Shown here piece by piece: positions 1 through 10,499 of a DNA stretch of 64,000 nucleotides. The translations under genes and the position numbers were made by a program. The notes beneath the pieces were generated by a model. It was not told the DNA's origin. It was given only the letters and a program-made list of their open reading frames with translations, and did no database searches. Source of the DNA: Trichosphaerium sp. ATCC 40318 (Eukaryota; Discosea; Flabellinia; Trichosidae); the NCBI GenBank assembly GCA_038496445.1, contig JALMLS010000342.1, forward strand, positions 62,001-126,000. Direction: 5' to 3'. Position 1 is the first letter of the stretch, and the number at the start of each line of letters is the position of its first letter.

Positions 1-890
1 GAAAAAGAAAAGATGATCATCATGGAATTTATGGAACTTGGTAACACAAGGGTGGCACTCATTATGTAAATCTAACTTGGATGTTAAGGAAGTTTATTTG
101 ATGTACTTCATAGTGGTAACGAAAACCACTATATCAGTGATTGGAGCAATAAGATTAAGATGGGAAAAGACACGGTACAAATAATGAGGTATGTGCTAAG
201 TACCTAATCCTCTCCAAGGCATCTGCAATGGTATATCTCCATAGCTCCAACTTTAGGCAAGTAAAGATTTAGTACTGAATCAAATTGCGCTAAATGCTTA
301 CAGACACATGGATTTGAACAGCAAAAACGTACTTGTTAGTAGGGAGCATAAAGTCAAAGTGGCGGATTTTGGTTTATCTCATGAACTTGAAGAAGACTAC
401 GAAGCATCTCAAGCTGTTAGAAAAGTTGGGTATAGTGGTTATAACATTTCAATATATCTATGCATTATACTCAAGGATACATTTTTATAGAACACTGCGA
501 TGGATGAGTCCAGAAATGTTAAGAAATAAATGTGATTCAATGCAAAAGAATGATGTATACTCTTTTGGTATTATTCTCTATGAACTAGCGTAAGTTTGTG
601 CGGTAAAAGCGCCTTTAGTTCTAATATAAAATAGATCCTTAGCTATTCCTTACTATGACAAAGTTGACTCAGACGTCAAGTACGAAATATACAATACTGA
701 GGATTTTTTGCTAAATTTTTTTGTTCACAAAAGATGGAGTATTCGCAATCATATTCCGCCAAAAGTCCCTGATACTTCGATATGGAGAGATAATAAACCT
801 TATAAAAAGGTCATGGAACAGTGTTGGAAAAAAGATCCAAAGCAAAGGCCAACTTTTAAAGAGATATGCGTTCTTCTAGACGAATTGTAA
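1..890 (+). CDS. TKL-type protein kinase, 3' part (5' end outside window)
   Basis: C-terminal two thirds of a protein kinase domain, cut by the window start. The exons I place are 1-174 (start of this exon unclear), 219-256, 304-429, 491-592 and about 646-890. Together they give the alphaE helix (MVYLHSS), a catalytic loop HMDLNSKNVL, the metal-binding DFG, the P+1 segment GTLRWMSPE, DVYSFGIILYELA of helix F, and CWKKDPKQRPTF of helix H with the conserved final Arg. The sequence style (RWMSPE, DVYSFGI, CW..DP..RP) is that of tyrosine-kinase-like serine/threonine kinases. The usual HRD arginine is Met, so it is a non-RD kinase, but the catalytic Asp and Asn are kept, so it is probably active. 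The third intron begins GC. Substrate unknown. Its stop lies 80 bp from the stop of the convergent synapsin gene. Confidence 0.9.
257..303 (+). other. GC-AG intron in the kinase gene
   Basis: The reading frame and the kinase alignment (residues SSNF-R-HMDLN) are only restored if the intron starts at GCAAGT directly after AG and ends in TTACAG. GCAAGT after AG is the classical form of a rare GC-AG donor. A GT donor four bases downstream would shift the frame out of the catalytic loop. Confidence 0.7.
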
Positions 891-970
891 AACAAAGTAC
901 TTTGTAAAATAGAAAAATAAATGTAAAGTTTTGCTATGTATTCTTCTTTAGATCTTTTGAGGTCAACTCA

Positions 971-2625
971 TTAAGATGTTGGTTTTTTTGTAGATAGGAT
1001 TCGTTGAAAAAACCCTGGTTGTTCTTCGTTCTGTGCAGCAACAAGTTGAGCTGCAAGGTCATCTTTTGCCTTCTTTTCACGTTCGAGAGCAATCTCAAGC
1101 TGACGAATCTTGTCCTCCAAATCCTTTGTTGTAGCACCTGAAACTGGTTCTTTGTCCTATGGTTTTAAAAAGTTACTCAAAATGCTCAATGTATATGAGT
1201 TCATATAGCGTACATCTTTAGGTTTGAAGTACTCTTCCATACGAGCTATTACTAAGTCACGCATAAACATCATGTCTTCTTCAGCATATTTATGAACAAG
1301 ACCAATGGCTACAGGTCAAATTAACAACAGTATTAATCACGTGAGAAATTACCTGTATCATTCAACTCCAAGATATAAATTTTGCCATCCTTCTTACTGT
1401 GTAAGATATCTAAACCGAGTATATCTACGCCTCCGAAAAGTGCAGCACACTGTTCTTGATGTTAGGGTAATTTTATTCACAAATCTTGTACCTCATCAGC
1501 CCACAATTTAAATTCGTCACTCAACTCCTGATACTTAAGTTATTCAAAAGTCTCATTACAAATAAGTACCATATCCTCAATAACAGCCATGTTGCCTACA
1601 TTACCCTTCCAATTTGGTGATCTACGCCTGAAAACTCGATAGTGTGGTCTATAAGGGTGTGAATAGCATATACATTCGCACAAATAGTCTTACCCGATTT
1701 TTTGTATTCTACCATCCCAATCCCAATCAATAAACGGTTCAGCTGTAACCTAAAAGAAAGGTCACTCGACGCACGTGCCACAGAAACCGTACGTAATCGC
1801 CGTTTATTGCACAAACGCTCGCAAAATCTCTAAAGTCACCTTGGTTCGTTAGTCTCATCTTGCCATAACCAGAGTGGCAATGCCCAACCTGTGGTTGTCA
1901 ATGTTAATATTAAAGCATAAATAGGTAATATGTTACTTGCTTTACAAACAATAGGAAACTCTGGAGAGATGAGCATTTCCTTGTGAGACGGGTAATACGT
2001 TTGGTTGACAAGTGGGAACTTGTCTTTGCCAAGCTTCTTTTGAATTGACTTGAGGCCACCCCACATTAGTGGTCTCTGCGTGAACATGAACGCTAAAAGA
2101 GTCAGGTCATCACAACTGAACTTTTGCTACCCGAATGTAACGAGTTTACAGCAGGCACTCCTGCATGAATTAGCGCGTATAAGAGATTCCTTGAGTCTAG
2201 TGGGTGTATGCCATGTGAAACAGAGCGCAAAAGCACCATGTCAACCTAATTAACGTGTCAGATATGTAAAATACAAAACCCTTATTAAGTACCTCCACAG
2301 TTCTATCTTGTTGTTGTGACGTGCTCGGAAGAGGTTTTGAAGCACGTCGCATGCTTACAACAGGTTTCTACGTATAACGTAAATTAAACACCGTTGTATT
2401 GTTCTTGTACCCCGGTATTGTACGATACAATACTTATATCTTGCCATTCCGCTTGTTGAACCTGCACGCAATTAACGAATAGTAAAATAGGTTGCTACCG
2501 CGCACTATCACTGGGTGTCCAAGTATCGTAGCACCTTCAAAGGTTTTATACCAGTTCAAGTGGGTAGAACATTCAACAACAAGTAGCGTCAACGGTTTTT
2601 TCTTTGTTTCCTTTGGTTCTGCCAT
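971..2625 (-). CDS. Synapsin family protein (ATP-grasp domain)
   Basis: About 370 residues in about a dozen exons. It reads through the whole synapsin core: LTLLVVECSTHLNWYKTF, VQQAEWQDISIV, VLLRSVSHGIHPLDSRNLLY, AGVPAVNSLHS, FPLVNQTYYPSHKEM, VGHCHSGYGKMRL, EPFIDWDWDGRIQKIGPHYR, NWKGNVGN, LWADECAALFGGVDILGLDI, YILELNDTAIGL. Each segment lines up in order with animal synapsin domains C (ATP-grasp fold). A short C-terminal coiled-coil-like tail (DLEDKIRQLEIALEREKKAKDD) follows the core. In animals synapsins bind ATP and tether synaptic vesicles to each other and to actin; in a unicellular organism a general vesicle-tethering or ATP-dependent role is inference. The start is the only ATG ahead of the conserved first strand. 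Transcribed divergently from the small membrane-protein gene at 2765. One intron is of GC-AG type. Confidence 0.93.
1889..1940 (-). other. GC-AG intron in the synapsin gene
   Basis: On the minus strand the exon ends ...TGTAAA and the next starts GTTGGGCAT. This joins FPIVCK to VGHCHSGYGK exactly as in other synapsins. The removed segment starts GCAAGT and ends CCACAG. No GT donor nearby preserves the frame and the conserved residues. Confidence 0.7.
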
Positions 2626-2764
2626 CGAGGTGTGTGCAGGCTATTTATAACTTAAGTTATTCTATAGTTCAGGTAAAATATTACAGACAAACTTTAGGCG
2701 AATCTATTTCCAAATTTCAACTAACTGCACTCTGACAGATACGAATGTATCAAGAAAGGTTGTG

Positions 2765-3247
2765 ATGAGGTTTGGTGGCCCGATAAATGTCAACGTCATT
2801 CAGCTAGATTCAAAACACTCACATCAAGAAAGCGATGTCGTGGTTCAGTACGTTTAAATTTGCCATTACTACACTTTACACTATTGTAGGAAAGAAAACG
2901 CCACGAGATTATGCCAGCAACCAGGTACGCGCCTACTATTAGCAATAATTTGTAATGTCAAGTAGTACCATTCAGTTGGAAATGAATATTGGACAAATAA
3001 GGTTAGACAACAGAATTAGGTTCTAGTACTCATACAAATAGTTCATTTATCCTAATAATTGGTCTACACGCTCTTTCAGAACAGTTTCTGCAAAGGTACG
3101 TTTGACTGCCGCGTTTATTGCTAAGCTATAACGCAGGGAGATTGGCCACAGAGAGCAGATCAGGAAGAACGCTTCTCATTCAAAGTCTTAGTTTATTTTG
3201 TACTTGTACTTGTTGCATGGTACTTTTTTGCTCCGGAAATGAAGTAA
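2765..3247 (+). CDS. Small protein with C-terminal membrane anchor
   Basis: Not recognised. Four or five short exons can be joined, roughly 2765-2848, 2890-2922, 2962-2999, 3080-3096 and 3149-3247, giving about 90 residues. The last exon is clear: a charged stretch (SAKRADQEERFSF) followed by a single hydrophobic segment (KVLVYFVLVLVAWYFFAP) and only three more residues before the stop, the layout of a tail-anchored protein. The first exon starts at an ATG (MRFGGPINVNVIQLDSKHSH), but its junction to the second exon is not fully settled: the obvious GTACGT donor gives a frame that stops downstream. An alternative start is the in-frame ATG in the second exon. Only about 140 bp separate it from the divergent synapsin start, so the two may share a promoter. 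Confidence 0.5.
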
Positions 3248-3479
3248 AAGCGCAATCACACCCTTGTAAATAATAAATCCACTTTTAACGGCGAATACGC
3301 GCCAAAGCGACAAGTGATTTTGGCTGGCAAAATCGATCAATTTAAAACTTACCAGTCCCTCTCAACACAGTCAGAAATATTTTATTACGCCCGTCCGGTG
3401 TTTTAACGCCCTCTGAACGAAATTTAGACCTGCTGTCAAACTTCCACGAACTAGTCGTACCAATACGCTCCCCAGTACA

Positions 3480-6400
3480 ATGGCTGTCAAAAGAAAAGCT
3501 ACTGGAGTGGCTACAACACCAAGTTAGCGCTTTTAACAAAACCGTTTTCTAAACACTTTCAGATAAGAAACCAAAGCTTGCTAATAGAACGTATGATGAT
3601 TTTTTTGCGCTATTGGAAGCACATTCAATAATATTTAAAGACGGCAAATTTGTAGGTGCGTAGACAACACGTACTTGGAAAACATACACTGAGCATCATT
3701 CTTATGCGTCATCAAATTCATTTGACACGTTTGGATTAATAGCGTATGCAGGTTCACCAAATAACAAACAACGCCTTGATTCATACGTCAAAGACTTGGC
3801 AGTGGGAATACCTTCGTCACTACAAAAGCTAACAAAGCAACTGACACAATGTCTGTCTGATGACATTGTTTTCCAAGCCGCTCTGCTACCCTTGCGCCAA
3901 AACACAGCCAAAGAGAACGGACGTACACTTGGCGGCCGTACGATTTCTTTGGCCAAGATGCTTCTCCAGATAGACGCCCTGCAACCTAAACTTACTGAGT
4001 TTTTGCTCAGAAAGATTCCTGAGGTTGCAATGGATGAGGAGTACGATATCATGCGTTTACAAAACCTTAGCTGATTATGTGCTTAAGAGAAGACAGTATA
4101 AGAGCCGCTAAGCTTATTCTGGGCCAATTTCGGTGGCTTGATAGAGTTGTAGAACCGGAAGCACTTGGTGATCTTGTAGTGGAATTACTAGAAATTTGCC
4201 CTACTGCTGTTAAGAGGGAGATTATTACCTGTCTCCCAGAGATAATGTCAGACGAAGGGCAAGAGGAAGTGGTTGCCGCTCTTAAAATGATAGCAGACAA
4301 TGAAACCGAGCTATCTGTTACAGTGATTGAGACACTAGGAAATCTGAACTTAACAGAAGCACTTGAAGGTACGCTAAACTCTTTTTTTTACCCAAGTTAT
4401 GTTAACATGATTTAAGATGAGACTCGACTGACTGTGGTCCGCAGCCTGACCTCTACAAATGCAGAAGATGTTCCTGTACATATACAATTCCTCCTCAGAT
4501 CTACAAAAGGAAAGAAAATCACTGAGGTATGTTGTACCGTGTCACTTTTTTGTGTTCTGACATTGTACAAGTTAGTCAAACAAATACGAAGCAATCTTCA
4601 TATTGAGACGTTCAATAACGTGCCCAATGAAAATCTTCTACAAGGGAAAACGCTTATCATAGATGCTATACGTTCCGGGTTCCGTTTACGCGCTGACTTT
4701 GCAAGCGCTTTTCTCAAAGAAATACAAGCGAACCAATCAGCTGTACAACTACCTGATTCTTTAATAGTTCTCTAACACTTTTTTGTAGAGTAGCCACTTT
4801 ATTCTCGATTTCTGGGTGTTACTTTTACTACATACGATAGCTGATAAGAACACGGTAGAACAAGTTATAAGAAAGAAAATTATGGACAAGAAGTTCTCTT
4901 TGGGATACTTCAAGCGATCTATCACTAATGAAGGAGTAGCACTAAAAGAGTATGTACCTTTCTTATTTTCTTTAACTCTTACTTGCAAAACAGTTGTTTC
5001 ACGAGCCTTGTACAAATTGCTCACATGTTAACGTCATCGCGTATTGTTGGCTCAGAGGATACCCTACCAGCATTTGGTGCAAACCTCTACAGGTTGCTAT
5101 TTGTCGAATTTAAAGAGCGAGGATGCCGTCAGGTACCTTACCAACCTGACTATTTTGACAATCTGTAGAATGTTATTGAAGCAAGTTTATCACACCTGGC
5201 TTCTCCGGATGGAGTTGTTGTTGAACATGCATTACAAGTATTTGATCATAAGACTGTCTTAAAAGTGCGTTTTTTCTTTTTATTGAATCCTCTCAAAGCC
5301 ACTCTAGAATATTAGCCCTTATGCTACTACTGTACATACATCAGTTCTAGATCATATACGTACATACAACCTCGAGTTGACGCACATTCGTAAAATATTC
5401 GAAATCCTTGGCAAAATACACAAAGAAAATCCACAGTTGAAGGACAGGCTAAATATTTACGTTGAGAAGTTTACTTCCTCCCAAGAATCTCATTGTAAAC
5501 GTATTGGAATAATTGCTGCAACAACACAAGTAAAGCAAATAGGTACACAATCATCAAGCGAGTTGCCGAAAATACTGACTTTTTCAAAGGCAATTCACCA
5601 TCGCATGATGGCGTTACACCCTTCGATATGTTCAATAAGCTCTTGAGTAATACTCAAGAACAACCAGAGCTTCAATGTTTCTTTTACGACGAGTGGGTGA
5701 ACTTGCTACTCTCATCGGATCTGTCTTCAAAGCACATAAAGAATATACACAAAACAGTTTGCGAAGAGTTCGAGCAAACTCATATTGCCAAAGTACGCCA
5801 AGAACAAACAAAGCGATTACCTCTGCCTCATCTTTTTTTTTTGAACTTACTTTTCCTTTACAAGATCCCACTCGATCCTGAGGTTACAGAAAGCATTGTC
5901 CTAGATATGAGAGATCCTCAAGATGATGATATTTGTATCTCTCTTTATCCTAGAATACAAGAGCACGAGGGTGATGTTGCTAGATTAGGTTCGTTTATAA
6001 CTCTTCTGTTCTTAATGCTAAACATGCCTAGCACCTGAGTTCAGGTTGTTTCAAGTTCTTACACGTCGCATAAGTAATAACTCACTCAGCCGTTTGAACC
6101 AGCTGTTAGTTTTACCACTAGTTATGTTTCCTCTCGACGAAGCTTCATTTACAATTGTTCCACCCAAGGATAAGAGTCGCAAAATTGAATCCTTAGTTAT
6201 AGCCATAAACTGGATTAGAGAGCTCATAAATGCTTTCGCCACACAGAAAGACACAAGGTAAGAGTCGAGTTTTGATAGCAAATGTAGCAACTAACATATG
6301 TTAAAAAGGGGTGCAGTGCTTAAACGATTGACGCACTTGTGTGAGTTGGAAGATACTTTAGAGTCATATTTGTCTATTGTTGATGCTCAGCGAAAATCTA

Positions 6401-8421
6401 AAAAATCATCAAAGAAAGATAAAGCGCCTAAGATAACAGGACATTTTCTTCAGCATAAAGCGTCTGAATTCCGTCCCTTAGATGTACGTTACCCTTAGTT
6501 CTAATAAGCTCTAATGATTGCCCCGTAGTTGTCAGTGACAAAGGTTATGTCTTGGAAGCTAAAGAGACCACTTGAGGTACAGCTTAAACAAGCTACAACT
6601 GACAACTCACCAGCATCTCTAGGTTAGAGTCCTGTATTTTATGGCACAAGATGTACGAGAAAAAGTTCGTTACTTGTTTGAACCAAAGAAACGCCGTGTG
6701 GGCTCGAACAAAAATCAGCATGTTGAACCAGGTTCGTTAATATCCTGCGCCCATAAAAACCTTACATCAATATAGCTTGGATGGCTGGTAAACATAAAAC
6801 AACAGTTCAGGAATCTGTTGCCAAATATGTATTGTATTCTATCCCAACATATATTGATAAGGTCTTCCGTGCTGATTATCGTACGTGTGAAACTATTTTA
6901 GCCATGTACTGTTTCTTAGCCTGTATTTAGAGAGTGGTGATTCAGAGAGCCCTAGAGACTATTGCCCTTATAGTTGCCCTACTCTCATTTTACTTATTGA
7001 CTCCCTCACAGCATTCTTTCAAAACGCTAGCTCTGAATCACATGTTTTAACGGTCTTAAAAGGCATGCCTAAGACTACAAGCCCAGCAACTGCGTTCAAA
7101 AGTACGTGTGGAATACATCTTGTGGCAGTAACTAACAAGGTTTTTTACGTTAGTTTTCGCCAAGTATATTGATCCAGATGTTGCTACTGATTTCTTGACA
7201 TCCATGTCCTTTCTTCAGCTTTGCAAAGCTCTATTAAAAATAGTACCTGAAAATGCACGTGAGGAGTTGTCAGAACAATTCGGAAATATTGCAGAGTCCA
7301 TGCTGAGTGCGTTTTTTTTATTCGTTCAAAAAAAAATGACTTTCCTTTATAGGGCGACCTTGGCCTTCTACAGCTCTTATAGCGGCTCAGTACCAGACAT
7401 TATTATCTATAGTAGTCACGTACTCCCAAGAGCCTCTAGTGGCGTTACAAAAACTGACACAATTGCTTGCTGCGCCTATGGAACATTCGGAGTTTTCAAC
7501 GCTTACAACGAAATCTTTTAGGCACTACTACAAAGTGACCTTTCAGGTACGCACTATCGGCGTCAATCCACCAACGCACTTACAACACGTTTCAGCAATT
7601 TACGAAGATGTTTGCAAAGTATAAAAGGAGTATGGGCACAAGAACAGTGAGAGAGTCTATATTCTTGTTAAAGAAGTACATTGCTATTTTCAAGCATTTG
7701 ATACTTCTGACAAGAGTGCGTGATGCAATTTAAGATATTTTTTACGGTTACAACCTCTTGATTAACCTCTTATTCGTTAGGGTGAGAAATGCGAACTGGT
7801 TAACTTTGATGTTACTCTAAGACAAGGAAAGAAAGTTATCGATATTTTTGTGTCAACTGTAATGGACATGTTGAGCAGAAATTTTACTGCTTATTCCGAG
7901 CATATAAACCCTATTATAAAGACCCTTCAAGCGGGCACAAGGTATTAAAATACGCGCGCAATAACTAAATAACTAATTCTTCCCGCGTAGACAACTACAT
8001 CACATTTGCTCAGACTCTAAGGTCAAGTCGAAAAATGTCCGTCTTACGCTCATACCATCTCTAAAGAAGAGCCTCGAACAACTTTTGTTCAAGGCCAAAA
8101 CTATGCTCACAAAAAATAATTTTATGGACGCGTTTTGGGTTGGTAACCTCCTTCACAAAGACATAAGAGGGCGAGGTAAGTAGCACGTGGTAAATATTGA
8201 GCGCACTCACGAGTTTAAAAGTCGTTGCATCGCAAATAGATGAAGAAGAGCAAGAAAACGAAATTGTCGAAGAACAGAGCGGAGAAGTGGTAGAAGACGA
8301 AATAGAGGAAGACTACGATAGCGATGGCGTTGATGTAGATATGGCAGACGAAAATGAACTAGTTTCGTGTAAGGAAGAGTATCACAGCGAAGAAGACGAT
8401 GAAATAAGCTTCTCTCAGTAA
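3480..8421 (+). CDS. FANCD2: Fanconi anaemia protein FANCD2
   Basis: About 1,300 residues in more than 20 exons, close to the usual length of about 1,450. FANCD2 clamps DNA together with FANCI at interstrand crosslinks after monoubiquitination. Landmarks in order: a basic N-terminus (MAVKRKATGVATTPNKKPKL), FRWLDRVVEPEALG, ITCLPEIMSDEGQEE, LTVVRSLTSTNAEDVPVHIQ, CKRIGIIAATTQVKQIG, FFYDEWVNLL, LVIAINWIRELINAF, LTHLCELEDTLESYL, MDAFWVGNLLHKDIRGR and a long acidic tail ending DEISFSQ. All fall in the order found in animal FANCD2. The lysine of CKRIGIIAAT (codon 5497-5499) occupies the position of the ubiquitinated lysine of human FANCD2 (FKYKLIGIIG). The start is the first ATG before the basic N-terminus; the next exon resumes after a GTTAGC donor. 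No FANCI lies in this window. Confidence 0.94.
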
Positions 8422-8827
8422 TAAAAAAACGGTTTTGTTGGCATTTTTTTTGTCTTTAATTATTGCTCAAAGTATGATGCGAGTGAATTTATGAACAACA
8501 CAAGAACTGGTTTTTTATGTGTGATGAGGGTGCAGAGGGCGATTTAGAGAGATTTTAAGGGTTAAATGTAGTGCGTTAACCATCACGTGTGTTAGTATCA
8601 ACGTTGTGCACGCTTTTGCAACCACATTAAACGTAGAAATTGGAATAAAGACAAAGTTAGTGATTTTGAGGACGTATGGCAATTTTTTTGATTTCACTTG
8701 CACCCCTCGTAAAGTTTGTCACTAAACTAGCCGTTATATGTTTTGGGTAAGAAAGTAGCCGTTGGTTTATTTTGCGCCAAACCAGAAATTTGACCAAATT
8801 TTTGCTATTATCTAAAAATCAACAACC
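8422..8827. other. Intergenic, FANCD2 to small basic protein gene
   Basis: About 400 bp without a convincing reading frame. It begins with A/T runs expected of the FANCD2 3' end and finishes with the promoter and 5' leader of the gene at 8828. I see no RNA gene in it. Confidence 0.5.
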
Positions 8828-9210
8828 ATGCCAGCTCGTCGTAAATCTACCAAGAAAGCCTCCAAATCTTCCAAAGGAAAGAATGTCACCCTTGTACGCT
8901 TTACCTAAACAAGTTATGGCGGTTTTTAACGATTACCCCTAGTTCCGCAGCCTAGAAGAAATCATGGACGAAGCCAAGTCTAACCCTGATGCAGGAAGAC
9001 AATTGAGAACCCGCGTCGCAAAGAACACCCTCGACGGCAGGACTGTCAGTAAGTTATACCTTGTTTTGTGCAAATAAGGCTTAGTATTCATTTTCCTTCC
9101 TAGACAACGATACCAAGATGGTATACGGTGACTGGGGAAAGCTTCGCTTCACTGGCGCCACCAAAAAGAAGTCTCCAACCAAGAAGCGAGGCAGAAAGTC
9201 CAAAAAGTGA
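8828..9210 (+). CDS. Small lysine-rich basic protein, possibly chromatin-bound
   Basis: Not recognised. Three exons with good splice sites (donors GTACGC and GTAAGT, acceptors CCCTAG and TCCTAG) give about 92 residues. The first exon encodes a lysine/serine-rich basic arm (MPARRKSTKKASKSSKGK). A short mixed region follows (SLEEIMDEAKSNPDAGRQL) and then VYGDWGKLRFTG. The end is a very basic tail (KKKSPTKKRGRKSKK) that contains an AT-hook-like RGRK. The composition suggests DNA or RNA binding, but there is no domain I can name. Both ends are fixed: ATG in a good context just after the leader and TGA after the basic tail. Confidence 0.62.
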
Positions 9211-9595
9211 ACGTTAGAAACTTTTTAGCGCGCTTGCAACCGAAACTTTGCCAGGCCTTGTGTACTATTTGACAACGTAGTGTATTATATAAAAAAATTG
9301 GTTTCGAATGCCGCCTTGCATTATTTATTATTTAATTTCTTTTTGTTTTTTTCAGGCGCAAAGTCCCTTTGTATGTTTTTTTTTTCAATGTCTTTATTTT
9401 TTTTCTCTATTGGCGTATGGTTGCAATTTAGGTTCTCGTGCTTTTTGGTCTTTAAATGCCGCGTTAATTTATATGCGTACTACTTTACAAGTGTTTTATA
9501 ATGCGCGTTACGCCTTTTGTGGCGCCGCAATCTTACGTCACATGAAAAAAAAGAAAAATTAAGATTATGTGGTTTCTACTTTTCTTGCGTTTGGG
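9211..9595. other. Intergenic, with one possible small membrane-protein ORF
   Basis: Between the basic protein gene and the SNX3-like gene. On the + strand 9308-9562 is open for 84 residues. It has a hydrophobic N-terminal half and ends in a run of lysines followed by Asn, which resembles a dilysine ER-retrieval tail. The T-rich composition can create such hydrophobic frames by chance and I find no family match, so I do not call a gene. Confidence 0.25.
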
Positions 9596-10243
9596 TCAGT
9601 CTTTGCATTGGTAGGTCTGGGCCTCAAGGAAGTTTTTAAGGCCATCTTCAAAACGAGCCCAAGGATGATTTACAACCGAATTTAAAAATGTTTCAAGGCT
9701 GAGGCGTCTGTCTTCAATAAATTTAGGATCGAAACGGCCTATGCGAATTGGTTAATTTGGAAAAAATGTTGTGTGGCAAATAGATTTTTCTATGGAGGTT
9801 TTAATCGTTGTCTAGGCGTACCATTGCTTATGTTGAACAAAGAGAACATAGTATTGCCAGGTAATTCTGCGATGGTGAGGCGTTTACCCTTCTCGTCGAG
9901 TTTTTGCTTTAGATGTGCTCGTAACCATACAAATTCAGAGTAGCGGCGTCGTACGGAAAAATCCGTAGATTTGAAGTCTGGTAGTGTTGTCTGTTCGCAA
10001 TTATTAGGGATTTGGTGTTATTTACACTACGTATTAACGGTACTAAAGCGACCAACGCACCTGTGTTGAAATTTTGTAGTCAGTGTACGAATTCTTTCCG
10101 TTGGCGTCCTGATGAGTGATCGGGTCCGTCACAGAAACTGTAATGTATTCTGGAACTTGGTAATCACCTGAAATTCTCTTTCGTGACTTCTTCTTTTTCT
10201 TTTGCTCTGGCGCAGCAGCTTTCTTGTCTGTGGCTTGTGACAT
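9596..10243 (-). CDS. SNX3/Grd19-like sorting nexin (PX domain)
   Basis: Three exons, about 165 residues, the length of SNX3/SNX12/yeast Grd19. A lysine-rich N-terminus (MSQATDKKAAAPEQ...) is followed by a complete PX domain: YITVSVTDPITH, YTDYKISTQTTLPDF, the phosphoinositide-binding VRRRYSEFVWLRAHL, LPGNTMFSLF, and GRFDPKFIEDRRLSLETF ending NFLEAQTYQCKD. The basic residues of RRRYSEF and RFDPKFIEDRR that contact PI3P are present. These proteins bind endosomal PI3P and recycle cargo with retromer. Introns have donors GTGCGT and GTACGC. It shares a 256-bp divergent promoter region with the HEATR5 gene, another trafficking factor, but no co-regulation is demonstrated. Confidence 0.9.
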
Positions 10244-10499
10244 TACAATTTTTTTGAGCTAATGCCTTCTAAAACGTGTAGCGTGTCTTTAAAGCGTTGA
10301 CTGAACAGTCAAAAAATGTAAATTATTGAATTACACAATCGCTTCTGTGGCACTCGTACAATACACATGGATTATTTTTCGAGGGATGTACTGCTAGGTG
10401 TCAAATGGTTTATTTATTCACTTCATGGACGGTGCTTGACTAGTCTTATTCCCTCACGACGCACGTAAGCGTTGTTACATTGTATTGGATGTTATAATT
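10244..10499. promoter_or_regulatory. Divergent promoter region, SNX3-like / HEATR5
   Basis: 256 bp between two divergent start codons. It must carry both promoters. I see no TATA box or other motif that I can defend. Confidence 0.4.

Noticed and set aside
8515..8600. A GTGATGA sequence resembling a C box of a box C/D snoRNA
   Set aside because: No CTGA D box at a proper distance and no terminal stem.
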